NCBI GenBank assembly: GCA_027315135.1
Contig: DAHUYR010000017.1
Coordinates: 1 to 41,277 of the forward strand
Reading direction: 5' to 3'
Source: Microcaldota archaeon
GTDB taxonomy: Archaea > Micrarchaeota > Micrarchaeia > Micrarchaeales > CABMGC01
Length of the DNA: 41,277 nt
Shown in pieces: positions 16,353 through 23,431 of the stretch. The notes under the pieces are model-generated. The model was given only the letters and a program-made list of their open reading frames with translations. It ran no database searches and was not told the DNA's origin. Position numbers and translations under genes: made by a program. Each line of letters opens with the position of its first letter. The first letter of the stretch is position 1.

Positions 16353-16820
16353 ATGAAACAAGCAACACATGAAATATCTCATTTTGAGATTCCGGCAAGA
16401 GACCCGGAAAGGCTGAGGAACTTCTACACCAACGTATTCGGATGGAAATTCAAGAATGCAGCAGCGCAGAACATGCAGTATTGGAACATAGTCACCGGAA
16501 CCAAGCACATCCCTGGAGTCAACGGCGGATTGTACAAGAAGGGTAGCCGGAACCAGACGCCTGTAAACTACGTCAGCACGCCTGACCTTAATGCGTCGAT
16601 TGCAGAGATAGAAAAGTATGGCGGTCACATAACCGTAGGCAAGAAGGAAGTAATGGGCCATGGGTTTACTGCAATAGGAACAGACCCGGAGGGCAATTCA
16701 ATAGGATTGTTCGAATCGAAAAACAGGGGCATGTTCAGGGCAAGGGGAACCCAAAGTCAGAGCGGCGCAAACAGAGTGAAGTCCAAGCTCAGGCAGAACA
16801 AGAGAGCAGACAGCAAGTAA
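16353..16820 (+). CDS. VOC-superfamily (glyoxalase/bleomycin-resistance-like) protein with basic tail
   Basis: 155 residues. The first 125 form a vicinal-oxygen-chelate domain: SHFEIPARDPERLRNFY, then NVFGWKF, then GHGFTAIGTDPEGNSIGLFES, where GTDPEGN-x-IGLFE carries the usual metal-ligand glutamate. The last 30 residues are strongly basic and polar (RARGTQSQSGANRVKSKLR), an unusual addition that might bind nucleic acid. The function of this subgroup, often called glyoxalase-like, is unknown. ATG start with AGGGGT ribosome binding site. Under likely control of the divergent wHTH. Confidence 0.85.
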   Translation: MKQATHEISHFEIPARDPERLRNFYTNVFGWKFKNAAAQNMQYWNIVTGTKHIPGVNGGLYKKGSRNQTPVNYVSTPDLNASIAEIEKYGGHITVGKKEVMGHGFTAIGTDPEGNSIGLFESKNRGMFRARGTQSQSGANRVKSKLRQNKRADSK

Positions 16821-17021
16821 CCATAGAGGGTGGGATGGGATATCATACTGGTTTGGGAAAGGCTAGAGGGAGCATAATTACTCCAATCATTTAAGCATCC
16901 AAGCCGGCATGGGTCCTAAGAAGAAAGAGATTCGGAATGGTAGGCAGTGTATATATTGAAGTGATTAATTGAGCGCAAATGCAGGACATGGTATAGGGTT
17001 ACAAGAATACATAGCAGAAAG

Positions 17022-17042
17022 CCCACGATTTTCAATCGTGGG
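17022..17042. repeat. Left-end hairpin of the IS605-type element
   Basis: Perfect 9-bp stem CCCACGATT / AATCGTGGG with loop TTC, about 80 bases before tnpA. It has nearly the same stem as the right-end hairpin (CCCACGA shared), as expected for structures recognised by the same TnpA. Confidence 0.8.
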
Positions 17043-17119
17043 ATGAATGCGAATGTATTGCGATTTGATAGAAGTATATGTATATAAATTAGAAGGAATA
17101 TATAGTATCTAATGAGTAA

Positions 17120-17512
17120 ATGGAATACAAACATAACAGAACAAGTGTAACAATGGTAAACTACCACATAGTATTCTGTCCAAAATACAGAAGAAAGTTA
17201 TTGGTAGGAGACATTAAGAAAAGACTCGAAGAAATCATGTTTGATGTCGCACTTGAAAACGGATGGGAAATTATTTCAAAAGAAGTCATGCCAGACCATG
17301 TCCATCTCTTCATTTCTGCTGACGTAAGGTCAAGACCAGAAATAGTAGTCAAGAGATTCAAGGGCAGAAGTTCAAGATATTTAAGGAATGAATTCCCAGA
17401 ACTCCTAAAGATGCCTACTCTTTGGACTCGTTCGTACTTCCTTTCAACAGCAGGAAACGTAAGTGCTTCAACGATAAAGAAATATATAGAACAACAATGG
17501 GATAAGGTATGA
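17120..17512 (+). CDS. tnpA: IS200-like transposase TnpA (Y1 HUH)
   Basis: 130-residue tyrosine transposase that cuts and joins single-stranded IS ends at their hairpins. The HUH motif is in MPDHVHLFIS, the catalytic tyrosine is in STIKKYIEQQ, and the family N-terminus is present (MVNYHIVFCPKYRRKLL). Full length and uninterrupted, so probably active. TATA-rich sequence (GTATATGTATATAAAT) precedes it by about 30 bases. Its stop overlaps the next start (ATGA). Confidence 0.96.
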   Translation: MEYKHNRTSVTMVNYHIVFCPKYRRKLLVGDIKKRLEEIMFDVALENGWEIISKEVMPDHVHLFISADVRSRPEIVVKRFKGRSSRYLRNEFPELLKMPTLWTRSYFLSTAGNVSASTIKKYIEQQWDKV

Positions 17513-17748
17513 ATAGAAAATTGGCTTTAGTGCTCAGTATAATCTCAATACTCTTAGGCTTGACATTCTCTATAAGTAGTACTGTCTCTTATTATGGTAG
17601 AATGTGTTCCTGCCCAGCGGAAATCATAGGAACACCTCCAATACCGTGCTGCACTGACCCCTCTGCAATCCTTCTTCTATCATTAGGAATAATTCTTGTA
17701 GTTATAGGTCTAATTGCATTCATTAAACTCATACCAAATAAAAAATGA
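17509..17748 (+). CDS. Small two-helix membrane protein, IS cargo
   Basis: 79 residues with two hydrophobic helices (about 5-27 and 53-72). Between them is an extracellular loop with four cysteines (CSCP and CC). The C-terminus is Lys-rich. The ATG overlaps the tnpA stop (ATGA), and tnpB follows four bases later, so it is translated as part of the transposon operon. I recognise no family. Passenger genes at this position are unusual in IS200/IS605 elements; its benefit to element or host is unknown. Confidence 0.72.
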   Translation: MNRKLALVLSIISILLGLTFSISSTVSYYGRMCSCPAEIIGTPPIPCCTDPSAILLLSLGIILVVIGLIAFIKLIPNKK

Positions 17749-17752
17749 TTCT

Positions 17753-18772
17753 ATGATTCTAACCTTCAAGATAAAACACAACAGGGACTTCTCCTCAGAG
17801 TTAGGAAAGGCAAAACAGATTGCCGAGTATGTTCTGACTCACAAAACAAGGTCTTCAAAGGATGTGAAACAGTTCGGTCTGAAGTCGGCAATCGCAAACC
17901 AGATACTCAGGAAGTATGGGAATAATGAGACAATAAAGAATGTCAATAGGATAAAACTGACCATTCCCTCTCAATCTGTCCATGCAGATAAGGAGAAGAG
18001 AACAATAGAAATTCCATGCCTAAAGTTCAATGTGTCATACAATTTCAGGAATGACTATGAGAAGATAAACCAGATAGAATTGGACAACGAATATGTTTAT
18101 GTCTCAGTCAATATAAAGGAAGAACCACAAATAACTCCAGAGACATGGATGGGGGTAGATAGAAACACGACAGGACATATCGCAGTAGTCGGAAACCCAG
18201 ACACAGGAAAGATTCTAAAACTTGGAAAAGAGGCTCTGCACATTCACACAAAATACAGGAATATAAGAAAGAAGATGCAGAGACAGGGGAAGTATGGAGT
18301 AGTCAAAATGATAAGGAACAGGGAGTCAAGGATAATCAAGAACATCAACCACAACATCTCAAAGGCAATAGTAGAAACTGCAAAGGAGAACAATGCAGGA
18401 ATCAAACTTGAAAAATTGGAAGGCATAAGAAAGAATAGGAAACATTTAAGGAACTTCAATTATAGTCTGCATAGCTGGTCTTTCTACCAGTTGCAGACAT
18501 TTATCGAATACAAGGCAAAATTATGTGGAATACCTCTAACCTACGTGGAGCCTAAAAACACGTCCAAGGACTGTTCAAGGTGTGGAAACGAAGGAATTAG
18601 GGATTCAAAGAAATTCGTGTGCCAGTCGTGTGGACACGTAGACCATGCCGACGCAAATGCATCGTTCAACATATCGCAGCGTCCTCCAATAGGAGAAGGC
18701 AGAAGTCAATTGCACACAGACAGGGATGTGTGCAAGGGCAGCACTGATACGCCCCAAGGTGCAACTCTATGA
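17753..18772 (+). CDS. tnpB: TnpB RNA-guided endonuclease (IS605 OrfB)
   Basis: 339-residue TnpB, ancestor-type of Cas12. The RuvC catalytic set is complete: D136 in MGVDRNTTG, E220 in IKLEKLEGI and D300 in DHADANASF. The zinc ribbon is CSRC (274-277) and CQSC (290-293). The ATG at 17753 was chosen as the family start, four bases after the cargo gene. The protein uses an omega-RNA from the element's right end to cleave the donor site and promote element retention; the catalytic motifs suggest activity. The tail after the RuvC motif (GEGRSQLHTDRDVCKG) is hydrophilic, and its DNA may double as omega-RNA. Confidence 0.95.
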   Translation: MILTFKIKHNRDFSSELGKAKQIAEYVLTHKTRSSKDVKQFGLKSAIANQILRKYGNNETIKNVNRIKLTIPSQSVHADKEKRTIEIPCLKFNVSYNFRNDYEKINQIELDNEYVYVSVNIKEEPQITPETWMGVDRNTTGHIAVVGNPDTGKILKLGKEALHIHTKYRNIRKKMQRQGKYGVVKMIRNRESRIIKNINHNISKAIVETAKENNAGIKLEKLEGIRKNRKHLRNFNYSLHSWSFYQLQTFIEYKAKLCGIPLTYVEPKNTSKDCSRCGNEGIRDSKKFVCQSCGHVDHADANASFNISQRPPIGEGRSQLHTDRDVCKGSTDTPQGATL

Positions 18773-18820
18773 ACGCCAGAGACGCCGAACCAAGAGGAAC
18801 CCCACGAATTTATTCGTGGG
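18664..18820 (+). ncRNA. Predicted omega-RNA (reRNA) region at the IS right end
   Basis: In IS605 elements the guide RNA spans the 3' part of tnpB to the right end, and its guide is the flanking DNA. Here that region ends with the hairpin at 18801-18820. The predicted guide would be the sequence from about 18821 on, the start of the bofA-like gene. Boundaries are inferred from the family, not from transcript data. Confidence 0.45.
18801..18820. repeat. Right-end hairpin of the IS605-type element
   Basis: Perfect 9-bp stem CCCACGAAT / ATTCGTGGG with a two-base TT loop. It lies 28 bases past tnpB and three bases before the ATG of the next gene. Confidence 0.8.
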
Positions 18821-18823
18821 AGG

Positions 18824-19093
18824 ATGTCAGTATTAACAGTAGTGCTAATTGCGCTAATATTCGTCTTGGTGCTCCCGCTCACGGGAGGACTGCTCTACTC
18901 GCTGCTCTTGAATACCATCGTAGGATTCATAGTGATATTCCTTGTAAATGCCATTTTCGGCCTTGGGATAAGGTATGATTTGTTGGTATTGATCTTTGTA
19001 GCGATATTCGGGCTGCTTGCAGTGGCAATACTGATAATACTCAACCTGTTTGGGGTAGGTTCAGGAAACAGACCATACAGGAATCGTGGATAA
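18824..19093 (+). CDS. BofA-like membrane protein (copy 1)
   Basis: 89 residues with three hydrophobic helices. The segment LLLNTIVGFIVIFLVNAIFG-L-GIRYD is the hallmark of the pro-sigma-K processing inhibitor BofA family. That family is also widespread in archaea, where its role is unknown because sigma K is absent. The C-terminus is basic (GNRPYRNRG). The start codon touches the IS right end and its GAGG lies directly against the ATG, so the original leader was probably displaced by the insertion and the true start may be a later GTG. Followed after nine bases by a paralogue. Confidence 0.75.
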   Translation: MSVLTVVLIALIFVLVLPLTGGLLYSLLLNTIVGFIVIFLVNAIFGLGIRYDLLVLIFVAIFGLLAVAILIILNLFGVGSGNRPYRNRG

Positions 19094-19102
19094 TGGGATA
19101 TT

Positions 19103-19378
19103 ATGTTTTTAGGAGATATTTTTGTCGGGGAACTGGTCGCAGAGCTGTTGCTGATAGCAGCAATAGCGCTGGTGCTATTCATCGTCTTCAAGTTCAGGAA
19201 CTTTATTCTCGGGATCATACTTAACAGCATCCTGGGCTTGATTGCGATATGGCTTGCAAACAGCTTCTTCATGCTTGGAATAACATACGACTGGATCACA
19301 TGGATCGTGGTAGCGGTATTCGGACTGCCTGCTGTTGCGATTATAATAATCCTAAAGCTGATCGGCATTTCTATCTGA
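19103..19378 (+). CDS. BofA-like membrane protein (copy 2)
   Basis: 91 residues, paralogue of the preceding gene. After an N-terminal helix (ELLLIAAIALVLFIVFKF) it repeats the pattern ILNSILGLIAIWLANSFFML-GITYD and a final helix. Shared features are the N-x-I-x-G-x-I and LGI-x-YD motifs. It is probably a tandem duplication, diverged strongly outside the core. In operon with copy 1 and the 19401 gene. Confidence 0.75.
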   Translation: MFLGDIFVGELVAELLLIAAIALVLFIVFKFRNFILGIILNSILGLIAIWLANSFFMLGITYDWITWIVVAVFGLPAVAIIIILKLIGISI

Positions 19379-19400
19379 TTTACGCTTAATTGGTGAAACA

Positions 19401-19985
19401 ATGAATCAACAAAAAACAGAGAAATTTTATACAATATCTGCAAGATTGGCATTTTCCGCAATAATTGTGGTGCTTGTAGTAGTTCTGATATTAGGTCTTT
19501 CGATAGCCATCAACCATGGCCCAATAATACCTTTGTTAGGCGTATTTGGAACAGCCACAGCACCATACACTGTCGCCGCTACATCAGCGCCGTCGATAGT
19601 GATAAGTGTGGGATGCTCTCCTACATCGACAAGTTACAAGTGCCTGAATCCTGTGTATAATTACACTACCGGAGTACTGGCCATCGCACTGAGCCAGGAT
19701 ACGGGATACAACTGGACCAGCGTGACAGTAAGGTTTGTGACCGCAAACGCTGTCTACTCTAATGGAGTGCCTGTGCTCTCATGGTCGCCTCCGGAAGCTG
19801 TCAACTTGACAGGCGGACTGCTCTCAAACCAGACTAAGTACGTTAACATACCTATAACTTCGGGGCCTATAGCAGTTGGTAGTAATATAACTGGCTCGAT
19901 CTGGGCAAAGTACCAGCTGCAGATAGGAGAACAGGTATCGTATGCGAACATGTCTTCAGCAGTTATAGTGATCAAAAGGGGTTGA
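19401..19985 (+). CDS. Secreted/anchored pilin-like surface protein
   Basis: 194 residues. A basic N-terminus is followed by one long hydrophobic helix (ARLAFSAIIVVLVVVLILGLS, about 14-34) and a Thr/Ser/Asn-rich extracellular domain with many N-x-S/T sequons (NYTTG, NWTS, NLTG, NQTK, NITG). Two cysteines (GCSPTSTSYKCL) could form a disulfide. The arrangement resembles archaeal type IV pilin-like or S-layer-associated proteins, but no class III peptidase site is certain. 22 bases after the second BofA-like gene, so co-expressed with it. Confidence 0.7.
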   Translation: MNQQKTEKFYTISARLAFSAIIVVLVVVLILGLSIAINHGPIIPLLGVFGTATAPYTVAATSAPSIVISVGCSPTSTSYKCLNPVYNYTTGVLAIALSQDTGYNWTSVTVRFVTANAVYSNGVPVLSWSPPEAVNLTGGLLSNQTKYVNIPITSGPIAVGSNITGSIWAKYQLQIGEQVSYANMSSAVIVIKRG

Positions 19986-20018
19986 TCATTACACTGCATT
20001 GGATTAGAGGTGAACAAC

Positions 20019-20165
20019 ATGGCGAAAAGAAGCCGAGGCGGAAGGACTGAGCAGCTAAGAAACGTGCTGCGCGATACGGCAAGGGCAACAAGAACAGGCA
20101 TGCTCGCAGAATCAGAATACTTCCGGCCTTGGCCATTCAACGTGCCTATACTCTTCATCAACTAA
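20019..20165 (+). CDS. Basic microprotein
   Basis: 48 residues: an Arg/Lys-rich first half (MAKRSRGGRTEQLRN, then RDTARATRTG) and a hydrophobic aromatic end (EYFRPWPFNVPILFIN). An excellent ribosome binding site GAGGTGA precedes the ATG by six bases, the main evidence that it is real. It follows the pilin-like gene by 33 bases and overlaps the convergent 20112 gene by 54 bp. Unknown function. Confidence 0.5.
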   Translation: MAKRSRGGRTEQLRNVLRDTARATRTGMLAESEYFRPWPFNVPILFIN

Positions 20166-20885
20166 GCTATTTGCTGCTCTCACTGCGCTCATGTTTCCAA
20201 GCACCAGAAGCACCATCGATATGAATGACAACGCCATCGGGAGAATAAGGTAATTGACACCGCTGCTGTTCATAAATTCATAGCTTATAAGCATGAAGAC
20301 TATAAGACCTACAACTATTCCTATGCGCCTCCTACCACTTGACATTGCCATGAGCCCTGCAATCAATGATACTATTATCGCAACAAAGTTTGCAAGGGTA
20401 GGGTAATAATAGCTTGCAAGCAGCTTTGCAATGCCGTTTATTGTAAGCGACACCAATATATTGCCGTACAGTACACTTGCCTGCGGATAAAATAGATATA
20501 ACAAATAAGCTCCGTTGAATATCAGAAACACTCCGCCTATGCCTGTGAAGAGATTATTCTTGGACGCATTTTTTTCAATGTCCTCGGTTTCAACAACTGC
20601 TATGTCGTCCAAGCAGACAAACCTGCCTTTTTTCTTGATTATATCTACATAGCAGAACGGTAAACCGCACTTGCTACATACTGCGTAAGCATCTCTCCAC
20701 GGATGCACGGAACATTTCAGACCTTTGGCTGAAACTATTACATCCGGATTGGGTTCAGTTACTTCTTCAGGAAAATCTTCGGCTGAAGATTCTGCAGAAA
20801 CTGGCGCAGCTTCATCTGTGCTTTCTTCAAGGTCTACATCTCCTCGCAGCTTGAATATCAGCAGGTCAGAAGACTCATCGCCCAA
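20112..20885 (-). CDS. B-box-like zinc-finger membrane protein
   Basis: 257 residues in three parts. Residues 1-52 are acidic and disordered (Glu/Ser/Ala rich). At about 55-95 a zinc finger reads LKCSVHPWRDAYAVCSKCG, LPFCY, GRFVCLDD, with the C-x2-H, C-x2-C, C and C spacing of B-box-like fingers found in many prokaryotic membrane proteins. Five or six transmembrane helices follow (from about 112 to 235). TTG start at 20885, chosen because AGGTG lies six bases ahead. Directly downstream of eS26. Probably a membrane-anchored binding protein; role unknown. Confidence 0.72.
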   Translation of the reverse strand: MGDESSDLLIFKLRGDVDLEESTDEAAPVSAESSAEDFPEEVTEPNPDVIVSAKGLKCSVHPWRDAYAVCSKCGLPFCYVDIIKKKGRFVCLDDIAVVETEDIEKNASKNNLFTGIGGVFLIFNGAYLLYLFYPQASVLYGNILVSLTINGIAKLLASYYYPTLANFVAIIVSLIAGLMAMSSGRRRIGIVVGLIVFMLISYEFMNSSGVNYLILPMALSFISMVLLVLGNMSAVRAANSLVDEEYRHVEWPRPEVF

Positions 20886-20894
20886 ACCCTACAC

Positions 20895-21128
20895 CTATCT
20901 ATCATATCTGCTTGCAGCGCGCTGAGCCTGTTCCTTCTTCTTTTCAAAGATGCCTTTATGTTTCGCGCAGCTTATGCAGTAGTAAACCTTCCTTCTTGTC
21001 ATATAACTTACACTATCTGCTCTAACATCGGTGCTGAACCGTATAACTTTTTCATCAGCTACGGCCTTGTTCCTCGGGACCGACCTGCCACAATTGGAGC
21101 AGTTCACTAGTTGCTCTTTGCCTCTCAG
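20895..21128 (-). CDS. rps26e: Ribosomal protein eS26
   Basis: Small-subunit protein near the mRNA exit channel. The zinc-binding pairs are in VNCSNCGRSVPRNKAV and YYCISCAKHKGIF, matching eS26. The C-terminal tail is basic (RAASRYDR). In-frame ATG at 21179 exists, but it overlaps or precedes the expected transcript start (TATA at about 21186-21194 on this strand). GGTGAT sits four bases before a CTG at 21128, which I prefer as start (77 residues); the start is uncertain. eS26 occurs in only part of the Archaea. Followed by the zinc-finger membrane gene after ten bases; divergent from the RpiB-like gene. Confidence 0.8.
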   Translation of the reverse strand: MRGKEQLVNCSNCGRSVPRNKAVADEKVIRFSTDVRADSVSYMTRRKVYYCISCAKHKGIFEKKKEQAQRAASRYDR

Positions 21129-21225
21129 AAAATCACCTTTTAAACATAATTGCGTTAAATCTACAGATATATTATACATACGATATAATATAAATACTAA
21201 CGGACATATTGCAATAGGTGTTTAA

Positions 21226-21750
21226 ATAAAGATTCTGCTCGCTTCAAACGTGCCTGGAGCTGTTGAGGAGCTGTTTAATAACATACCTGATGCTTCTGGG
21301 GTCATAGCAAAGGAGATTACGGCAAACACTGACAAATTTGTAGAATCTGTGAGAAAAGCAGCCAGCGATAAGGCATATTCAATTTGCATTGTTATACCTG
21401 AGGATTACATAAAAGCATCAATAATGCTGAACAGGAATGGGAACATAAACGCAGCAATATGTTCGTCAGAAGCAGACATGCGTTATGCAAAAGAGAATAA
21501 TGCAAATGTTATAATAATAAAACAGGGCGACATGAGCGGTACGGCTAAATTGCTTGACGAATTTTTCAAAGCATCTGCTCAGCCCGTAGCTGAAAACGTT
21601 GCATATTCCACTCCAGCAAAGTCTGAAAAGCAGCAGAGAATAACGCAGCAAGCTATACAGGAAATAAAGCAGGAAGCCAAGCCAAGTGCAGTACAAGAGA
21701 GCAGGGGCATGCTAAAGAAGTTGAAATACTCCTTAGGGATAGAAGATTAG
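21226..21750 (+). CDS. RpiB/LacAB-fold protein lacking the catalytic cysteine
   Basis: About 174 residues. The frame opens with KILLASNVPGAVEEL, like the RpiB N-terminus, then SICIVIPEDYIKASIMLNR and INAAICSSEADMRYAKENNANVIII, which align by eye to the RpiB CGTGxG and H/N-DANVLxxG regions. In true RpiB the isomerase uses C in ICGTG; here it is replaced by IPEDY, so catalysis is unlikely. A Gln/Lys-rich linker and a short tail (LKKLKYSLGIED) follow. No ATG is available: the ribosome binding site AGGTG (21216-21220) lies five bases before ATA 21226, while GTG 21250 is too far. In operon with the HTH regulator at 21759. Confidence 0.6.
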   Translation: MKILLASNVPGAVEELFNNIPDASGVIAKEITANTDKFVESVRKAASDKAYSICIVIPEDYIKASIMLNRNGNINAAICSSEADMRYAKENNANVIIIKQGDMSGTAKLLDEFFKASAQPVAENVAYSTPAKSEKQQRITQQAIQEIKQEAKPSAVQESRGMLKKLKYSLGIED

Positions 21751-21758
21751 GTATCAAA

Positions 21759-22118
21759 ATGGCAATAAAAAGCGAATCAATAATGGAAAAGACAAAGAAG
21801 CACGGCCAATTAAATTGTATGCACATAACAAATCTAATGATGCCAGCTGTAAGGGCTTCGGTAACCGAGAAGCTTTTAAGCATGGGTTACGGGCAGGAGA
21901 GCATAGCAAAGGAATTGGGGATAGTGCAGGCAGCTGTTAGTAAGTATATGAACGGCAGATATTCAGAACATGTGGGTGCCATAAAAAAGCACATAGAGGA
22001 TGGTAATCTATGCGATTGCATTATCGAGAGCATAGTTAAGAAAAAAGGCAAAACTGTCGTGGAAAAAGATATAAGCCGACTCTGTGAGAACCTTATAGAT
22101 TATTATAATTCCCAATAA
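21759..22118 (+). CDS. Archaeal HTH regulator (COG2522-like)
   Basis: 119 residues. The family core is PAVRASVTEKLLSMGYGQESIAKELG, then IVQAAVSKYMNGRYS, an XRE-like helix-turn-helix present in many archaea. The C-terminal helices contain three cysteines (CDC and LCEN) and might sense metal or redox, which is a guess. Cys at residue 20 is also typical. ATG start eight bases after the RpiB-like gene, so the two are likely co-expressed. Target genes unknown. Confidence 0.8.
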   Translation: MAIKSESIMEKTKKHGQLNCMHITNLMMPAVRASVTEKLLSMGYGQESIAKELGIVQAAVSKYMNGRYSEHVGAIKKHIEDGNLCDCIIESIVKKKGKTVVEKDISRLCENLIDYYNSQ

Positions 22119-22162
22119 AATCTGACTGATGTTTACAACATTTTGATATTTTACGTGATAAT

Positions 22163-23431
22163 ATGGTAGAAGAACTAAATCCTTTCAAGATTTCACAGCT
22201 ACAGTTGGACAAAGCAGCGGATAAGATGCAGCTTGATAAGACCGCCCATGCGATACTTAGAGAACCTATGAACATTCTAGAGACGAACACACCTGTAAGG
22301 ATGGACGACGGATCCGTCGAAGTATTTAATGGCTTCAGAGTAAGATACAACACCGCACGCGGACCTGCAAAGGGCGGCGTGCGATACCATCCGCAGGAAA
22401 ACCTGGACACCGTAAAGGCGCTTTCGGCATGGATGACTTGGAAATGTTCTCTTGCAAATCTTCCTTTCGGAGGTGGCAAAGGCGGCATAATCTGCGACAC
22501 GAAGAAAATGAGTGATTCGGAAGTGGAAAGAATGTCGCGTGGATATATACGATCTGTACAGCGAGAGATAGGTCCTGAAACCGACATACTTGCACCAGAC
22601 GTCTATACAAACCCGCAGATAATGGCTTGGATGATGGATGAGTATAGTGCTATTAAGGGATACAATTCCTTCGGAGTGCTTACCGGGAAGCCGCTTGAGG
22701 TATGGGGCTCGGAAGGAAGGTTCGACTCTACCGCAATGGGTGGGATGTATGTCATGCGTGAAGCTGCAAATAAGCTGAAGATAGACTTAAAGGGCGCGAA
22801 GGTGGTAATCCAGGGATTCGGAAATGCGGGGAAATTCGCTTTCGAACTTGCGCAAAATATAGGTGCAAAGGTGATAGCCATAAGCGACTCTCAGGGTGGA
22901 GTATACTCGGAGGAGGGGCTTGACCTTGCCAAACTCGACGCTGCAAAGACTAAGACAGGAAGTGTGCAGGGATATACTGACAAAGGCGCAAAGAAGATAT
23001 CGAATGACAAACTGCTGGAACTGAAAGCTGATGTGCTGATACCTGCCGCTATGGAGAACCAGATAACCGGACGCAATGCCGACAAGATCAACGTTCCATT
23101 GCTGCTTGAGCTGGCAAACGGTCCAGTAACTCCAGAGGCAGATGAGATACTGTTCGAAAGAGGGATCGTCGACCTACCTGACTTTCTTGTAAATTCAGGA
23201 GGAGTCATTGTCTCATATTTCGAATGGGTGCAGAATCAGCAGGGCTATTATTGGGACATAGACGAGGTGTATTCAAAGCTTGATAAAATAGTTACAAAAT
23301 CCTTCCAAGATGTAATGAAGACACAGGCCGACTATGCTTCAAAACGAAAGAAGATAACTCCAAGGGAATCTGCATACATAATAGCAGTAAGCAGGGTCGC
23401 ATCTGCAATGAAGGCGCGCGGATGGTACTGA
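22163..23431 (+). CDS. gdhA: Glutamate dehydrogenase
   Basis: 422-residue Glu/Leu/Phe/Val dehydrogenase that interconverts glutamate with 2-oxoglutarate and ammonia using NAD(P). Motifs: FNGFRVRYNTARGPAKGG with the substrate lysines, ANLPFGGGKGG (catalytic Lys), DILAPDVYTN, then the Rossmann nucleotide loop VVIQGFGNAGKFA with VIAISDSQGG, and ANGPVTPEAD. Length is that of hexameric archaeal enzymes. Own promoter likely in 22119-22162. Converges on polX, stops adjacent (TGATCA). Confidence 0.96.
   Translation: MVEELNPFKISQLQLDKAADKMQLDKTAHAILREPMNILETNTPVRMDDGSVEVFNGFRVRYNTARGPAKGGVRYHPQENLDTVKALSAWMTWKCSLANLPFGGGKGGIICDTKKMSDSEVERMSRGYIRSVQREIGPETDILAPDVYTNPQIMAWMMDEYSAIKGYNSFGVLTGKPLEVWGSEGRFDSTAMGGMYVMREAANKLKIDLKGAKVVIQGFGNAGKFAFELAQNIGAKVIAISDSQGGVYSEEGLDLAKLDAAKTKTGSVQGYTDKGAKKISNDKLLELKADVLIPAAMENQITGRNADKINVPLLLELANGPVTPEADEILFERGIVDLPDFLVNSGGVIVSYFEWVQNQQGYYWDIDEVYSKLDKIVTKSFQDVMKTQADYASKRKKITPRESAYIIAVSRVASAMKARGWY

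Larger units (their letters stand above)
17003..18823 (+). mobile_element. IS200/IS605-family insertion sequence with cargo gene
   Basis: Single-strand-transposing element with intact tnpA (HUH/Tyr) and tnpB. Subterminal hairpins lie at both ends, CCCACGATT/AATCGTGGG on the left and CCCACGAAT/ATTCGTGGG on the right, and no terminal inverted repeats or target duplication are seen. A TTAC tetranucleotide at 16999-17002 is a possible left target site. Exact ends are estimated. A small membrane-protein gene lies between the transposase genes. The right end abuts the start codon of a bofA-like gene. The left flank (16821-17002) contains no gene. Confidence 0.85.

Noticed and set aside
17022-18820. 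The two CCCACGA hairpins as transcription terminators
   Set aside because: They share a stem, flank a tnpA/tnpB pair and sit at the expected IS end positions.
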